Shown here: one piece after another, positions 63,869 through 64,000 of the stretch | Layout: every line of letters begins with the position of its first letter | Position numbering within the stretch: the stretch's first letter is position 1 | DNA from: Serratia nevei | Lineage (GTDB): Bacteria; Pseudomonadota; Gammaproteobacteria; Enterobacterales; Enterobacteriaceae | NCBI RefSeq assembly: GCF_024160145.1 | Contig: NZ_JAMYWQ010000020.1 | Location: forward strand, 1-64,000 | Length of the DNA stretch: 64,000 nt | Direction: 5' to 3' | Notes under the pieces: generated by a model | Seen by the model: the letters and a program-made list of their open reading frames with translations, nothing else | The model's database searches: none | Told to the model about the DNA's origin: nothing | Program-made: the position numbers and the translations under genes

Positions 63869-64000
63869 ATGAAATCGACACCGATCATACCTTGGGTGGG
63901 CGGTAAGCGCCGCTTGGCTAAAAAAATCCTTCCTCAGTTCCCCGATCATACCTGTTACGTTGAGCCGTTCTGCGGCGCAGCAGCACTGTATTTTATGAAG
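63869..64000 (+). CDS. D12-class adenine-N6 DNA methyltransferase, N-terminal part
   Basis: First 44 codons, running off the window. PWVGGKRRLAKKILPQF and YVEPFCGAAALYF are the AdoMet-binding motifs X and I of D12-class (Dam/DpnM-type) N6-adenine methyltransferases. It is on the opposite strand to the late genes. Likely protects phage DNA from host restriction or regulates phage promoters. Confidence 0.88.
   Translation, partial: MKSTPIIPWVGGKRRLAKKILPQFPDHTCYVEPFCGAAALYFMK

Larger units (their letters stand above)
37833..64000 (-). mobile_element. Mu-family transposable prophage, siphovirus-type late region (partial)
   Basis: Begins with terminal TG at 37833, inside a host gene, next to two 12-bp repeats resembling MuA sites. 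The gene order on the minus strand (lysis, DUF2730, small and large terminase, DUF935 portal, head morphogenesis, virion morphogenesis, protease, capsid, tail tube, tape measure, tip, spike) is that of B3/D3112-type Mu-like phages. No tail sheath or Mu baseplate genes are seen. Transposase, repressor and left end are outside the window. The five bases preceding the end (ATAGC) would be the expected target duplication. Confidence 0.92.

Noticed and set aside
63640-63870. Possible hok/sok-like type I toxin locus or retron RNA around the 13-bp hairpin
   Set aside because: No toxin-like hydrophobic peptide is encoded on either strand and no reverse transcriptase is visible nearby; the hairpin alone is not enough.
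37833-64000. CRISPR array, integrase-type attachment site, tRNA or rRNA genes
   Set aside because: None seen in the whole window; the prophage end has transposition-type termini rather than a site-specific att core.

Overview
The window is a piece of a Serratia-like enterobacterial chromosome, very close to Serratia marcescens. The proteins are near-identical in plan to E. coli NarQ, AcrD, DapE, TmcA, PurC, BamC, DapA, GcvR, Bcp, PerM, BepA, Hda, UraA, Upp and PurMN, and their order follows the E. coli 55-56 min region. Differences such as a neighbouring narQ-narP pair, extra GNAT genes and a LysE/Lrp/Rrf2 block point to Serratia. The host part is GC-rich, with a few AT-rich islands. Species assignment is inferred from remembered protein sequences, not from a search.

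Layout, host part (1-37.83 kb). 0.1-7.4 kb: nudK, the nitrate/nitrite two-component pair narQ-narP, an HTH gene and the RND pump acrD. 7.4-10 kb: the 19-codon gene ypfM, two convergent GNAT genes and a LuxR-type regulator in an AT-rich island. 10-20.4 kb: yffB-dapE-peptidase-ypfN, ypfH, tmcA, ypfJ, purC, bamC-dapA, gcvR-bcp. 20.4-28 kb: perM, a structured intergenic region with strong hairpins and a 31-aa hydrophobic ORF, a damaged B3/4-cupin pair containing a 12-C tract, a molbindin, a LysE exporter with its Lrp-type regulator, and an Rrf2 regulator with a flavin oxidoreductase. 28-35.8 kb: bepA-yfgD, hda (which needs a CTG start), a lipoprotein and a YeaQ/YmgE gene, upp-uraA, and purM-purN under a PurR box.

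Junction. After the purN terminator come about 660 bp of AT-rich DNA, a small Ser/Thr/Cys-rich RiPP precursor that resembles thiazolyl-peptide (TOMM) or class I lanthipeptide precursors, and an ABC ATPase. A third gene, probably the cognate permease, has kept only ATG plus three codons before a transposable prophage begins at 37833. This looks like a natural-product cluster cut in two by a phage; its modification enzymes would be expected beyond the far prophage end, outside the window.

Prophage (37.83 kb to the window end). This is the late half of a Mu-family transposable phage read on the minus strand, from the lysis genes (62.1 kb) through DNA packaging, Mu-type head genes, a siphovirus-like tail (tube, frameshifted chaperones, long tape measure, tip) to a beta-helix tailspike and a terminator just inside the right end. 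No sheath or baseplate gene is seen, so a B3/D3112-like non-contractile phage is likely. Upstream of the lysis genes sit a two-gene AT-rich cargo module (cytosolic protein plus membrane protein) and, on the plus strand, the start of a D12-class adenine methyltransferase. Transposase, repressor and the left end lie outside the window.
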